A stretch of DNA of 64,000 bases from Bacteroidota bacterium (GTDB lineage Bacteria; Bacteroidota; Bacteroidia; Bacteroidales; F082), in NCBI GenBank assembly GCA_002686705.1, contig NYYH01000016.1, forward strand, positions 7,559 through 71,558, read 5' to 3'. The translations under genes were made by a program, and so were the position numbers. Of this stretch, positions 1 through 8,028 are shown one piece after another; the stretch's first letter is position 1, and every line of letters starts with the position of its first letter. The notes under the pieces were generated by a model, which saw only the letters and a list, made by a program, of their open reading frames with translations, was not told the DNA's origin and made no database searches.

Positions 1-926
1 AGCTGTGCTAACATTCCAATGCTGTCAATTATCAGTACACGATTTATCTCAGGATTAATATCAACTACTTTAGAATATAATACGGGATCATAATTTCTAA
101 ATCGATCTTGAATATCAAAAATATGATCCTTGTTTATTAAATGTGAAGCTACAACCAGTTTGAAATCAGCTTTAGAATTAAGAAGCAAGTCATACAACAC
201 TTTTTCATCAGGTTGCCAGGTACTTCCCGCTATCAATAAAAAGGAATCTCCTTTAAATTTCTCAATTATAGGATATGAAACAGGTTCATTAGGCAATTGA
301 ATCACTCTGTCAAAACGAGTGTCGCCACTTACTTCAGCATGGTGAATACTAATTCTGTCAAGTAATTCTAATGATTCTTCATTTTGTACAAATATATAGG
401 TAACCTTGTTTAATTGCTTGGCAAACCAGGCTCCCCATGGTTTGAAGAAATGTTGCGATTCTCTGAAAATTACAGAAATGAAAATCAATGGTATCTTCTG
501 CCGGTATAATTCATCGATATAATTAAACCAAAACTCATACTTAACAAATATCACAAGTTGTGGCCTTACATAGCTAATAAAGCGGTGTGCATTTTTAACA
601 GTATCTAGAGGTAGATAATAAATATAATCTGCAAATTCGTAGTCTTTACGCACTTCATAACCCGAAGGAGAAAAAAAAGTAAGTGTGATTTTATGATCTG
701 GATATGTTGTCCGTAACATTTCGATTACCGGTCTACCTTGCTCAAACTCACCAAGACTTGCACAATGGACCCAAATAATTTGATTTTCGGAAATATGATC
801 TTCTTTAATTCGGGATAATAGGTTTTTTCTTCCATCAACCCATTGTCTGGCCTTATTGTTAAAAATTGAAGCAAATCCAATTGTAGCTGAATAAAGAAAA
901 ATGAAGATTTTATAGAGTATTTTCAT
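1..926 (-). CDS. waaA: 3-deoxy-D-manno-octulosonic acid (Kdo) transferase, 3' end cut by window edge
   Basis: This gene transfers Kdo from CMP-Kdo onto lipid A at the inner face of the cytoplasmic membrane. The visible protein has about 308 residues and starts with a hydrophobic anchor (MKILYKIFIFLYSATIGFA), then WVHCASLGEFEQGRPVIE, which matches the N-terminal Rossmann domain of GT30 enzymes, and VKYEFWFNYI, a hallmark stretch of bacterial WaaA. SGDTRFDRV and the AGSTWQPDE region mark the start of the C-terminal donor-binding domain. The reading frame is still open at base 1, so roughly the last quarter is outside the window. It lies 50 bases downstream of the barrel-protein gene on the same strand, and the two may be co-transcribed. 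The family call is firm. Confidence 0.93.
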   Translation of the reverse strand, partial: MKILYKIFIFLYSATIGFASIFNNKARQWVDGRKNLLSRIKEDHISENQIIWVHCASLGEFEQGRPVIEMLRTTYPDHKITLTFFSPSGYEVRKDYEFADYIYYLPLDTVKNAHRFISYVRPQLVIFVKYEFWFNYIDELYRQKIPLIFISVIFRESQHFFKPWGAWFAKQLNKVTYIFVQNEESLELLDRISIHHAEVSGDTRFDRVIQLPNEPVSYPIIEKFKGDSFLLIAGSTWQPDEKVLYDLLLNSKADFKLVVASHLINKDHIFDIQDRFRNYDPVLYSKVVDINPEINRVLIIDSIGMLAQ

Positions 927-976
927 TTATCAGATGTTTGTCCTTATTATGAAACAAATAAAAATCACAAACATAT

Positions 977-1735
977 TTAGTTATAATAGTACTTATTAGG
1001 TGCTCTCTTATAAATAGGTAACATCCAGCCAATTTTTAATCCTATAAAGAAATCGATGTACTTGTCATTATCCTTTTTCATGGTACTGAAATCCCAATCA
1101 CGAAGGCTATGGGTGAAGGCCTGATGAAACTCGAATCCAGCATAAATATTGGTAAACCTTGAATTACCCATATAGAACCATCCAATAAACTGGTTTAAAG
1201 ATATACCTCCAATAAGCATATCATAACCCTTCGCATAATCATCCGAAATCTGGGGTGCTGTTCTATGCTGATTATCAATTTTCATTCGAGTAACCATATA
1301 ACCAAAACCAGCTGTTATCATCAATCCAGAATTAGGGTTTGGATTTAGTACAGGAAATATCTTCCCAAAACTAGCATTAAAATTGAATCCTCTTTCGTAC
1401 AAAGCATATAGAGCATAAGTACCATTTCCATCGATAATAAAACCATCTTTGGTTTGTACCATCCATAAGATTGAATCAGCATTTTTAATTTTGCTTCCAA
1501 ATATAAAATTGCCATCAAATGAGAAAATAAAATTTTTACTTGTCTTATACTTTAATCCTCCACCAATTGTTGAATTATCGCCATACCTACTAGCAATATC
1601 ACCTCCTGAAAATTGGTAGGAATATGAAACGTGAGGAATAAATGCTGCTACAGCAGAATCGCTTACATTTACCTGAGCATTTATTTGTGAAACGGTGTAT
1701 AAAACAAGCAAAAAAAGCAATACTCTTTTAAGCAT
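977..1735 (-). CDS. Outer-membrane beta-barrel protein of unknown function
   Basis: The 252-residue product begins with a clear signal peptide (MLKRVLLFLLVLYTVSQINAQ), predicted to be cleaved after NAQ. The rest is rich in alternating aromatic and polar residues with repeated Gly-aromatic turns (YSYQFSGGD, GGGLKYKT, FGYMVTRM), and it ends in an aromatic-rich strand, the usual look of an 8-12 strand barrel in the outer membrane. I recognise no catalytic motif and cannot assign a substrate. A -7 box (TATCTTTG on the minus strand) sits just upstream at 1759-1766. The gene precedes waaA on the same strand, a hint but no proof of a link to LPS or outer-membrane assembly. Confidence 0.75.
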   Translation of the reverse strand: MLKRVLLFLLVLYTVSQINAQVNVSDSAVAAFIPHVSYSYQFSGGDIASRYGDNSTIGGGLKYKTSKNFIFSFDGNFIFGSKIKNADSILWMVQTKDGFIIDGNGTYALYALYERGFNFNASFGKIFPVLNPNPNSGLMITAGFGYMVTRMKIDNQHRTAPQISDDYAKGYDMLIGGISLNQFIGWFYMGNSRFTNIYAGFEFHQAFTHSLRDWDFSTMKKDNDKYIDFFIGLKIGWMLPIYKRAPNKYYYN

Positions 1736-1758
1736 ATCGTTATAATATCGATTTGAAG

Positions 1759-1766
1759 CAAAGATA
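1759..1766 (-). promoter_or_regulatory. Bacteroidetes-type -7 element before the barrel-protein gene
   Basis: The minus strand reads TATCTTTG, an exact TAnnTTTG match, and would give a short leader of about 17 bases before the start at 1735. No TTTG box is present 19 bases upstream. Confidence 0.45.
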
Positions 1767-1835
1767 GGTGAATTATTTTAGTTGAAGGTGTAAGCCATAT
1801 GTCTGAGTTCATTGTTAATAACGGTTCAACTTCCG

Positions 1836-1876
1836 ACTCCAAACTTTTACCCTCAAACTCCAAACTCTTTCCGCAA
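1836..1876. repeat. Imperfect 20-21 bp tandem repeat in the divergent intergenic region
   Basis: Two adjacent copies start with ACTCCAAACT (1836 and 1857) and run on with similar C/A-rich sequence. They sit between the divergent barrel-protein and aminotransferase genes, just upstream of the plus-strand -7 box at 1883. A role as a regulator site is possible but nothing in the sequence proves it. Confidence 0.4.
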
Positions 1877-1882
1877 CTTATC

Positions 1883-1890
1883 TATCTTTG
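1883..1890 (+). promoter_or_regulatory. -7 element of the nucleotide-sugar gene cluster
   Basis: TATCTTTG matches TAnnTTTG exactly and lies 33 bases before the aminotransferase start at 1924. A -33 TTTG box is not evident. It could drive the aminotransferase, acetyltransferase and possibly galE and rfbB. Confidence 0.45.
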
Positions 1891-1923
1891 CAACATCGAG
1901 TTAGTACAATAACATAAAAATAT

Positions 1924-3057
1924 ATGATTAAACACAATATGGTTGACTTAGTTGGTCAGTACAATAAAATAAAGAAAGAAATAGACATTGCTGTTTTAGA
2001 CATAATGTCTGAAGCTTCATTTATAAATGGTCCTGCTGTTAAGGAATTTCAAAAAAGTTTTGAAGAATATTTGGGCATAAAACATGTAATACCTTGTGCA
2101 AATGGCACTGATGCTCTTCAAGTTGCATTAATGGCTCTGAATCTTAAGCCTGGTGATGAAGTAATAACAACTTCTTTTACTTTTATTGCCACAGCAGAGG
2201 TAATTGCATTACTCAAGTTAAAGCCTGTATTGGTTGACGTACTGCCTGACACTTTTAACATTGATCCTGTTGCTGTTGAGAATGCAATAACTTCAAAAAC
2301 CAAGGCAATTATACCAGTTCATTTATTCGGACAAAGTGCTGATATTCATTCATTAATAAAAATCGCACAAAAGCATAATCTTTATATTATCGAAGATACG
2401 GCTCAAGCTATTGGTGCTGATTTTACCTGTCCAGAAAGTGGGAAAACAAAAAAAATCGGCACATTTGGCCATATAGGATGCACATCTTTCTTTCCATCTA
2501 AGAATCTGGGAGCATTTGGTGACGGTGGTGCTATTTTTACAAATGATGATGAACTTGCAGACAAGATGAGAATGATAGTTAACCATGGAATGAAACGCAG
2601 GTACTATCACGATGAAATAGGTGTTAACTCTCGTCTTGATAGTATGCAAGCAGCCATCTTAAATATTAAACTCCGTCATCTTGATGAATATTCAACGGCA
2701 AGACAACTGGCAGCTGCTTATTACAATGAAGCATTTGCCGGTAATAAAAAAATTAAAACACCAATAACTGCAGATTCCACAACTCATGTTTTTCATCAAT
2801 ATACGTTAGTACTCGTTGATGTTGACAGGGAAGGATTAATGAAGCATCTTGCAAGTAAGGGAATTGCATCTGCAGTATATTATCCCGTTCCATTACATCT
2901 CCAAAAAGCTTATCTTGATCCACGTTACAATGAGGGTGACTTTCCGATAACAGAGATGCTTTGTAATTCGGTAATCTCGTTGCCGATACATACCGAACTT
3001 ACACCTGAAATTCAGAAAGAGATAACTGACGCTGTGCTGGAATTTGTTAATAAATAA
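1924..3057 (+). CDS. DegT/DnrJ/EryC1/StrS-family sugar aminotransferase (WlbE/WbpE-like)
   Basis: This PLP-dependent enzyme puts an amino group on a keto nucleotide sugar. The 377-residue length is normal for the family. The PLP lysine is Lys193 in FFPSKNLGAFGDGG, and HLFGQSAD and EDTAQAIGA are conserved cofactor-pocket segments. The next gene encodes a WlbB/WbpD-type N-acetyltransferase 11 bases downstream, so the most likely product is the 3-amino group of UDP-GlcNAc3N-uronate, as in the WbpABEDI pathway. The WbpA and WbpB dehydrogenases needed before this step are not in the window. Another amino-sugar substrate remains possible; the fold and reaction type are certain. Confidence 0.9.
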   Translation: MIKHNMVDLVGQYNKIKKEIDIAVLDIMSEASFINGPAVKEFQKSFEEYLGIKHVIPCANGTDALQVALMALNLKPGDEVITTSFTFIATAEVIALLKLKPVLVDVLPDTFNIDPVAVENAITSKTKAIIPVHLFGQSADIHSLIKIAQKHNLYIIEDTAQAIGADFTCPESGKTKKIGTFGHIGCTSFFPSKNLGAFGDGGAIFTNDDELADKMRMIVNHGMKRRYYHDEIGVNSRLDSMQAAILNIKLRHLDEYSTARQLAAAYYNEAFAGNKKIKTPITADSTTHVFHQYTLVLVDVDREGLMKHLASKGIASAVYYPVPLHLQKAYLDPRYNEGDFPITEMLCNSVISLPIHTELTPEIQKEITDAVLEFVNK

Positions 3058-3068
3058 GGCCTATTAAA

Positions 3069-3647
3069 ATGGAAGATAACTATTTTGCTCATGAAACTGC
3101 AGTTGTTGATGAAGGATGTAATATTGCATCTGGAACAAAGATTTGGCATTTTTCACATTTAATGACAGGTTGTGTTATAGGTGAAAATTGTAATATCGGC
3201 CAGAACGTAGTAGTATCACCGGATGTTGTTCTTGGTAAAAACGTAAAAGTGCAAAACAACGTGTCTATTTACACAGGTGTTATTTGCGAAGATGATGTAT
3301 TTTTAGGACCATCGATGGTATTTACTAATATCACAAACCCGCGTAGTGGAGTTATTCGCAGAGGGCAATATACTCGTACATTAGTAAAAAAAGGAGCAAG
3401 TATTGGGGCTAATGCAACAATTGTTTGTGGATATGATATAGGAGAATATGCATTTATTGGAGCTGGTGCAGTAGTTACAAAAGAAGTTCCACCATATGCC
3501 TTGGTAGTAGGAAATCCTGCCCATCACGTAGGTTGGATGAGTGAGTTTGGGCATCGGCTTAATTTTGATGATAAAGGATTTGCCGTATGTTCCGAAAGCA
3601 ATGAAAAATATCAATTAAAAGATAATTCCGTTAGAAAAATTGATTAA
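3069..3647 (+). CDS. Left-handed beta-helix sugar N-acetyltransferase (WlbB/WbpD-like)
   Basis: The product is a 192-residue hexapeptide-repeat acyltransferase. Repeats run from about residue 15 to 150 (for example GENCNIGQNVVVSPDV and GKNVKVQNNVSI), and KIWHFSHL, VFTNITNPRS and VVGNPAHHVGW are stretches typical of the WlbB/WbpD group that N-acetylates UDP-2-acetamido-3-amino-2,3-dideoxyglucuronate with acetyl-CoA. Proteins of this fold work as trimers in the cytoplasm. It is translated right after the aminotransferase that would make its substrate. Exact sugar specificity is inferred from that pairing. Confidence 0.88.
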   Translation: MEDNYFAHETAVVDEGCNIASGTKIWHFSHLMTGCVIGENCNIGQNVVVSPDVVLGKNVKVQNNVSIYTGVICEDDVFLGPSMVFTNITNPRSGVIRRGQYTRTLVKKGASIGANATIVCGYDIGEYAFIGAGAVVTKEVPPYALVVGNPAHHVGWMSEFGHRLNFDDKGFAVCSESNEKYQLKDNSVRKID

Positions 3648-3702
3648 CCGATTGGAAATTAAATTATTCGTTTTACAGTTCTCAATAAAGATATAGACTA
3701 CT

Positions 3703-4725
3703 ATGAAAATACTTGTTACTGGTGGTACAGGATATATTGGTTCTCATACTGTTGTAGAACTACAAAATAAAGGGCATGAAGTTATTATTGTTGACAATCT
3801 TAGTAATTCAAGTGCTGAAATTGTAGATAAAATTACCTTGATTACAGGCATTAAACCTGACTTTGAGATATTCGATCTTACTGACATTGAACTTACTTCT
3901 GATTTTTTTAAACGTCATAATGATATTGCTGGTGTAATACATTTTGCAGCGTTTAAGGCCGTTGGGGAATCCGTTCAGGAACCTCTACTTTATTATCATA
4001 ACAACTTAACTTCGTTAATAAATATACTTCAGGGGATGAAAAATAATGGAATACATAATATTGTTTTCTCATCCTCGTGTACTGTGTACGGTCAACCAGA
4101 CGAGCTTCCGGTTACTGAAAATGCTCCTATAAAAACTGCTGAATCACCTTATGGAAACACAAAGCAAATTTCTGAGGAGATTATCAAGGATACTTCAAAG
4201 GTGAATGATCTTCACGCAATTGCATTGCGTTACTTCAACCCTATTGGAGCACATGAAACTGCTATAATTGGCGAATTACCATTAGGAGTACCTAATAATT
4301 TAGTTCCGTTTATTACGCAAACAGCTATTGGTATACGTGAGTACTTAAGAGTTTTTGGAGACACCTACCCTACTCCTGACGGAACTGCGATTAGAGATTA
4401 TATTCATGTTGTCGACCTTGCAAAAGCACATGTTATTGCAGTAGACAGAATGATCAATAACAAAATGAAAAATAATTTTGAAGTTTTTAACCTTGGAACA
4501 GGTAATGGATATTCAGTTTTGGAGGTGATCAAGTCATTTGAAAAAGTTGCAGGTATAAAACTGAATTATAGTATAGTTGACCGCCGTGAAGGTGACATTA
4601 CACAGGTTTGGGCAAATCCAGATTATTCTAATAAAGAGCTTGGTTGGAAAGCTGAAAAAGGCATAGATGAAATGACGCTTTCGGCTTGGAAATGGGAAAA
4701 AGCATTAAGAGAAAGTACTAAGTAA
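3703..4725 (+). CDS. galE: UDP-glucose 4-epimerase
   Basis: GalE interconverts UDP-glucose and UDP-galactose (or the N-acetyl forms) using tightly bound NAD. The 340-residue protein shows the NAD-binding GGTGYIGSH at the N-terminus, HFAAFKAVGES, the SSSCTVYG segment and the catalytic YGNTK (Tyr150, Lys154), and the full-length ALRYFNPIGAHE motif of true GalE proteins. It follows the acetyltransferase on the same strand with a 55-base gap. In this setting it likely feeds surface polysaccharide synthesis. The choice between the Glc and GlcNAc forms cannot be made by eye. Confidence 0.95.
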   Translation: MKILVTGGTGYIGSHTVVELQNKGHEVIIVDNLSNSSAEIVDKITLITGIKPDFEIFDLTDIELTSDFFKRHNDIAGVIHFAAFKAVGESVQEPLLYYHNNLTSLINILQGMKNNGIHNIVFSSSCTVYGQPDELPVTENAPIKTAESPYGNTKQISEEIIKDTSKVNDLHAIALRYFNPIGAHETAIIGELPLGVPNNLVPFITQTAIGIREYLRVFGDTYPTPDGTAIRDYIHVVDLAKAHVIAVDRMINNKMKNNFEVFNLGTGNGYSVLEVIKSFEKVAGIKLNYSIVDRREGDITQVWANPDYSNKELGWKAEKGIDEMTLSAWKWEKALRESTK

Positions 4726-4783
4726 TCCTTATACAAGTTTCAAGTGGATTATTTGATTGAGTTTATTGAAAAATACAAGATAA

Positions 4784-5836
4784 ATGAAAAAAATACTCAT
4801 TACCGGAGCAGCCGGATTTATTGGATCACACGTTGTTAGATTATTTGTTAACAAATATCCTGATTATCAAATTTTCAATCTCGACAAACTCACTTATGCC
4901 GGGAACCTTGAAAATTTGAAGGATATTTGGAAAAAGTCAAATTACGATTTTATTCTAGGAGACATTGTAGATGGTGATTTTGTAATGGACCTTTTTAAAG
5001 AATATCAATTTGATGGAGTTATACATCTTGCAGCTGAATCGCATGTTGATAGATCGATTGAGAATCCAATGGAGTTTATTATGGCTAACATTGTTGGGAC
5101 TGTAAATTTACTTAACGCGGCACGCCACATTTGGGATGGTAAGTATGATGGCAAGCGATTTTATCATGTATCCACAGATGAGGTATATGGTTCTTTGGGT
5201 AATGAAGGGTTCTTTTATGAAGATACACCTTATGATCCACACAGCCCATACTCAGCGTCAAAGGCAAGCTCCGATCATCTTGTTAGAGCCTATCATGATA
5301 CGTATGGATTACCAATAACAATTTCAAATTGCTCAAATAATTATGGCCCTAATCAATTCCCTGAAAAACTGATACCATTATTTATTAATAATATTCGCCA
5401 TAACATTCCTTTACCTGTATACGGCAAAGGTGAAAACGTACGTGACTGGCTTTATGTCATTGACCATGCTCAAGCTATTGACCTAATTTATCATAATGGT
5501 GCTGATGGTGAGACATTTAACATTGGTGGCCATAACGAATGGACAAATATTGATTTGATAAAAGTTGTCTGCAAAGTTATGGATGAGAAACTTAACCGCG
5601 AACCGGGCACATCAGAAAAACTAATAACTTTTGTAACCGATAGAGCTGGTCACGATTTACGTTACGCAATCGACTCATCAAAACTTCAAAAAGAATTGGG
5701 ATGGCAACCATCACTTCAATTTGAAGAAGGAATTAATTTAACAATTGATTGGTATTTAAATAATCAAGATTGGTTGGATAATGTTACGTCAGGTAATTAT
5801 CAGAAGTACTATGATGAAATGTATGGGAACCGATGA
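4784..5836 (+). CDS. rfbB: dTDP-glucose 4,6-dehydratase
   Basis: RfbB/RmlB converts dTDP-glucose into dTDP-4-keto-6-deoxyglucose, the branch point for rhamnose and other deoxysugars. The 350-residue protein has GAAGFIGSHVVR for NAD, the STDEVYGS catalytic loop (Asp132, Glu133) and Tyr156/Lys160 in YSASKASSDH, plus NNYGPNQFPEKLIP and GENVRDWLYV, all characteristic of this dehydratase. It lies 58 bases after galE. The usual partners rmlA, rmlC and rmlD are not in the window, so the final deoxysugar is unknown. It ends only 17 bases from the convergent acyl-AMP ligase gene. Confidence 0.95.
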   Translation: MKKILITGAAGFIGSHVVRLFVNKYPDYQIFNLDKLTYAGNLENLKDIWKKSNYDFILGDIVDGDFVMDLFKEYQFDGVIHLAAESHVDRSIENPMEFIMANIVGTVNLLNAARHIWDGKYDGKRFYHVSTDEVYGSLGNEGFFYEDTPYDPHSPYSASKASSDHLVRAYHDTYGLPITISNCSNNYGPNQFPEKLIPLFINNIRHNIPLPVYGKGENVRDWLYVIDHAQAIDLIYHNGADGETFNIGGHNEWTNIDLIKVVCKVMDEKLNREPGTSEKLITFVTDRAGHDLRYAIDSSKLQKELGWQPSLQFEEGINLTIDWYLNNQDWLDNVTSGNYQKYYDEMYGNR

Positions 5837-5853
5837 TCAATAATAAAATCTTA

Positions 5854-7911
5854 CTAGTTTTCGAGTGACTCCCGATAGATTTCCATTCCCTCAGAAGCTA
5901 ACTTATTAATTGTTGGATTTAGAATAAATGAACTTATATGCCATTGAAATCCAAACTGTTTGCTTATTTCAGTTTCCAGTGTAACTGCAGCCAATGAATC
6001 AATCCCATACGACATAATATTCTTGTTAAGATCAATTTCCTTACGTTGGAAATTTTGATTTCGTATTATCCAATTTATAATCCATTCCTTAATAGCTCCT
6101 TCTGATGGAGTAGTTTCTTCAATATTAATTGTTTCTTGAGTATTACTTTTTTGCTTTTCCCACGCCGCAACTATATTCAAATCATCATGCAAATATTCGT
6201 ATTTTGTTTGACGATGCTGGATCTTACCACTTGAAGTTATTGAGATACTTCCAGTTTTTATTAGTACAACTGAATGAACATCCAACATATGTTCTTCTGC
6301 AATTACCTCTCGCATCCTAGCAATAATTTCATTATGATCAACATTACGTAGTGCAGTACGTTCAAGCTCCTGGACTATAACAAGTTTCTCAACATTATCA
6401 TCTGTAATGGAAAATGCAGCACCTCCATTACGTCTTAATTCTGGAATACCATTTTGAATACTAAACTCAATATCATTTGGATAAAAATTAATTCCTCTAA
6501 TAATTATCAAATCCTTAATTCGTCCTGTAATGTACAATTCATTATCATGAAAGAAACCCAGATCACCTGTGCGCAAAAAAGGTCCTTGATTAGTATCAGA
6601 AATAATTGCTCCAAAAATGCGTTCGGTTTCTTCCGGCTTATTCCAGTATCCAGCGGCTACAGTCGGTCCACTTATCCATATTTCACCAACTTTATCTTTT
6701 GCGGTTCTTTTCAAAGAAATTGGATCAATAACCTCTATTACCGTTTCCATCCAGGTATGTCCACAACTAACAAGACTTGTTCCTGCTTCATCTTCCTCCT
6801 CTAATACAATTATCTGATTGTTGCTCAGGGCCTTTGAATCAACATTTAAATATTTGGGTGGAGATTTATAATACCCACCAGTAACTATTAATGTTGTTTC
6901 TGCCATTCCATAGCATGAATAAAACTGTTCTTCTTTGAAATTTGATACTGCGAACTTTTTTGAGAATAGCTTGAAAGTTGATTTTCTTATTTGTTCAGAC
7001 CCACTATACAATACTTTTAGCGTACTAAGATCAAGGTCACGACATTCTTCATCAGTTATCTTTTGCAAACAATAATTATATGTAAAATCTGGACCTCCAC
7101 CAATAGTACCACCATATTTATCAATTGCTTTGAGCCAATTAAGTGGCCTTTTAAGAAACTCAGTCGGTGGCATTCCTATATTTACTGCACCCAGATAAGC
7201 TAGTTGCAATAATCCACCTATTAGTCCCATATCATGAAAAATAGGGAGCCAATGAACACCAACGGTATTACTATCTAAACCCATCGCTTGTCGTATATAC
7301 TCGGAATTATACAGCAAATTCAACTGTGTAACTAATACTCCTTTCGAATTACCTGTTGAACCAGACGTATACTGCAATAATGCGATATCACCTGGCAATA
7401 TTTTAGATTCGTGAAAGTCAAAAGCCAAATTATCATTTATTTCCTCATAGACAATCCAAGTAATCTGCACCAGAACATCATCATCTTTAAAATTACGTTG
7501 TATATCATTATGTACTTGCTTTGAAACCAAACAAATGGCAGCACCAGAATCCTCAATAATTGTATATATCCTATCAATACCCTTGTTCCTTCTTGGCGGA
7601 TAAGCCGGAATAGCAACAAATCCAGAGTAAAAACATGCATACATCGAAGCTACATAAGATAATCCTGGCTGAAACAATAATAACACACTATCACCTTTAG
7701 ACCCATGATTCTGCATTGCGGCTCCAAGTGCCTTTGACCGTGTTTCGAGTTCTAGAAATGTAAGCGATTCACTTTTATTAACTCCATCTGAAAGAAAGCG
7801 AAATACAATATGACCAGGGTTTGATGCTGCTCTGTTTTTTATAACATCGATATATGTAGAACATTGGTTTACAAGAGGATCATCATTGTTTTTCAAAAAG
7901 GAGTAAGCCAT
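5854..7911 (-). CDS. Fatty acyl-AMP ligase fused to a C-terminal acyl carrier domain
   Basis: The 685-residue protein should activate a fatty acid as acyl-AMP and load it on a carrier protein rather than on CoA. Residues 1-580 are an adenylating domain with the P-loop YTSGSTGNSK (181-190), IPAYPPRRNK (101-110) as in FadD32-like FAALs, HWLPIFHDMGLIGG and the hinge TGRIKDLIIIRG. Residues about 605-680 form an acyl carrier domain with the phosphopantetheine serine Ser639 in GIDSLAAV. AcpS, encoded near 61 kb, could add the cofactor. The gene faces away from a GT-C/TPR membrane protein and a KAS III gene across a 117-base region with a -7 box for each strand. The product is unknown. The domain call is firm; FAAL rather than acyl-CoA ligase is inferred from the carrier fusion and motif pattern. 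Confidence 0.9.
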   Translation of the reverse strand: MAYSFLKNNDDPLVNQCSTYIDVIKNRAASNPGHIVFRFLSDGVNKSESLTFLELETRSKALGAAMQNHGSKGDSVLLLFQPGLSYVASMYACFYSGFVAIPAYPPRRNKGIDRIYTIIEDSGAAICLVSKQVHNDIQRNFKDDDVLVQITWIVYEEINDNLAFDFHESKILPGDIALLQYTSGSTGNSKGVLVTQLNLLYNSEYIRQAMGLDSNTVGVHWLPIFHDMGLIGGLLQLAYLGAVNIGMPPTEFLKRPLNWLKAIDKYGGTIGGGPDFTYNYCLQKITDEECRDLDLSTLKVLYSGSEQIRKSTFKLFSKKFAVSNFKEEQFYSCYGMAETTLIVTGGYYKSPPKYLNVDSKALSNNQIIVLEEEDEAGTSLVSCGHTWMETVIEVIDPISLKRTAKDKVGEIWISGPTVAAGYWNKPEETERIFGAIISDTNQGPFLRTGDLGFFHDNELYITGRIKDLIIIRGINFYPNDIEFSIQNGIPELRRNGGAAFSITDDNVEKLVIVQELERTALRNVDHNEIIARMREVIAEEHMLDVHSVVLIKTGSISITSSGKIQHRQTKYEYLHDDLNIVAAWEKQKSNTQETINIEETTPSEGAIKEWIINWIIRNQNFQRKEIDLNKNIMSYGIDSLAAVTLETEISKQFGFQWHISSFILNPTINKLASEGMEIYRESLEN

Positions 7912-7929
7912 AAATTAACTTTTGAAGTG

Positions 7930-7937
7930 CAAAAATA
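7930..7937 (-). promoter_or_regulatory. -7 element of the acyl-AMP ligase gene
   Basis: The minus strand reads TATTTTTG, an exact TAnnTTTG match 19 bases before the start at 7911. It is half of a divergent promoter pair with the box at 7975-7982. Confidence 0.4.
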
Positions 7938-7974
7938 GTTTTTTGGTACAACTTCATCATCTCGTAATTCATTT

Positions 7975-7982
7975 TATCTTTG
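7975..7982 (+). promoter_or_regulatory. -7 element of the GT-C/TPR-KAS III pair
   Basis: TATCTTTG matches TAnnTTTG and lies 46 bases before the start at 8029. Together with the minus-strand box at 7930 it makes a compact divergent control region. Confidence 0.45.
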
Positions 7983-8028
7983 CGAAACATTAAAAGTGAA
8001 GAAACACTTATACTCATTTTGATAAGTT

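Noticed and set aside
6454..6817. Two overlapping plus-strand frames inside the acyl-AMP ligase gene
   Set aside because: They lie opposite a fully conserved adenylating domain and show no protein-like pattern or promoter.
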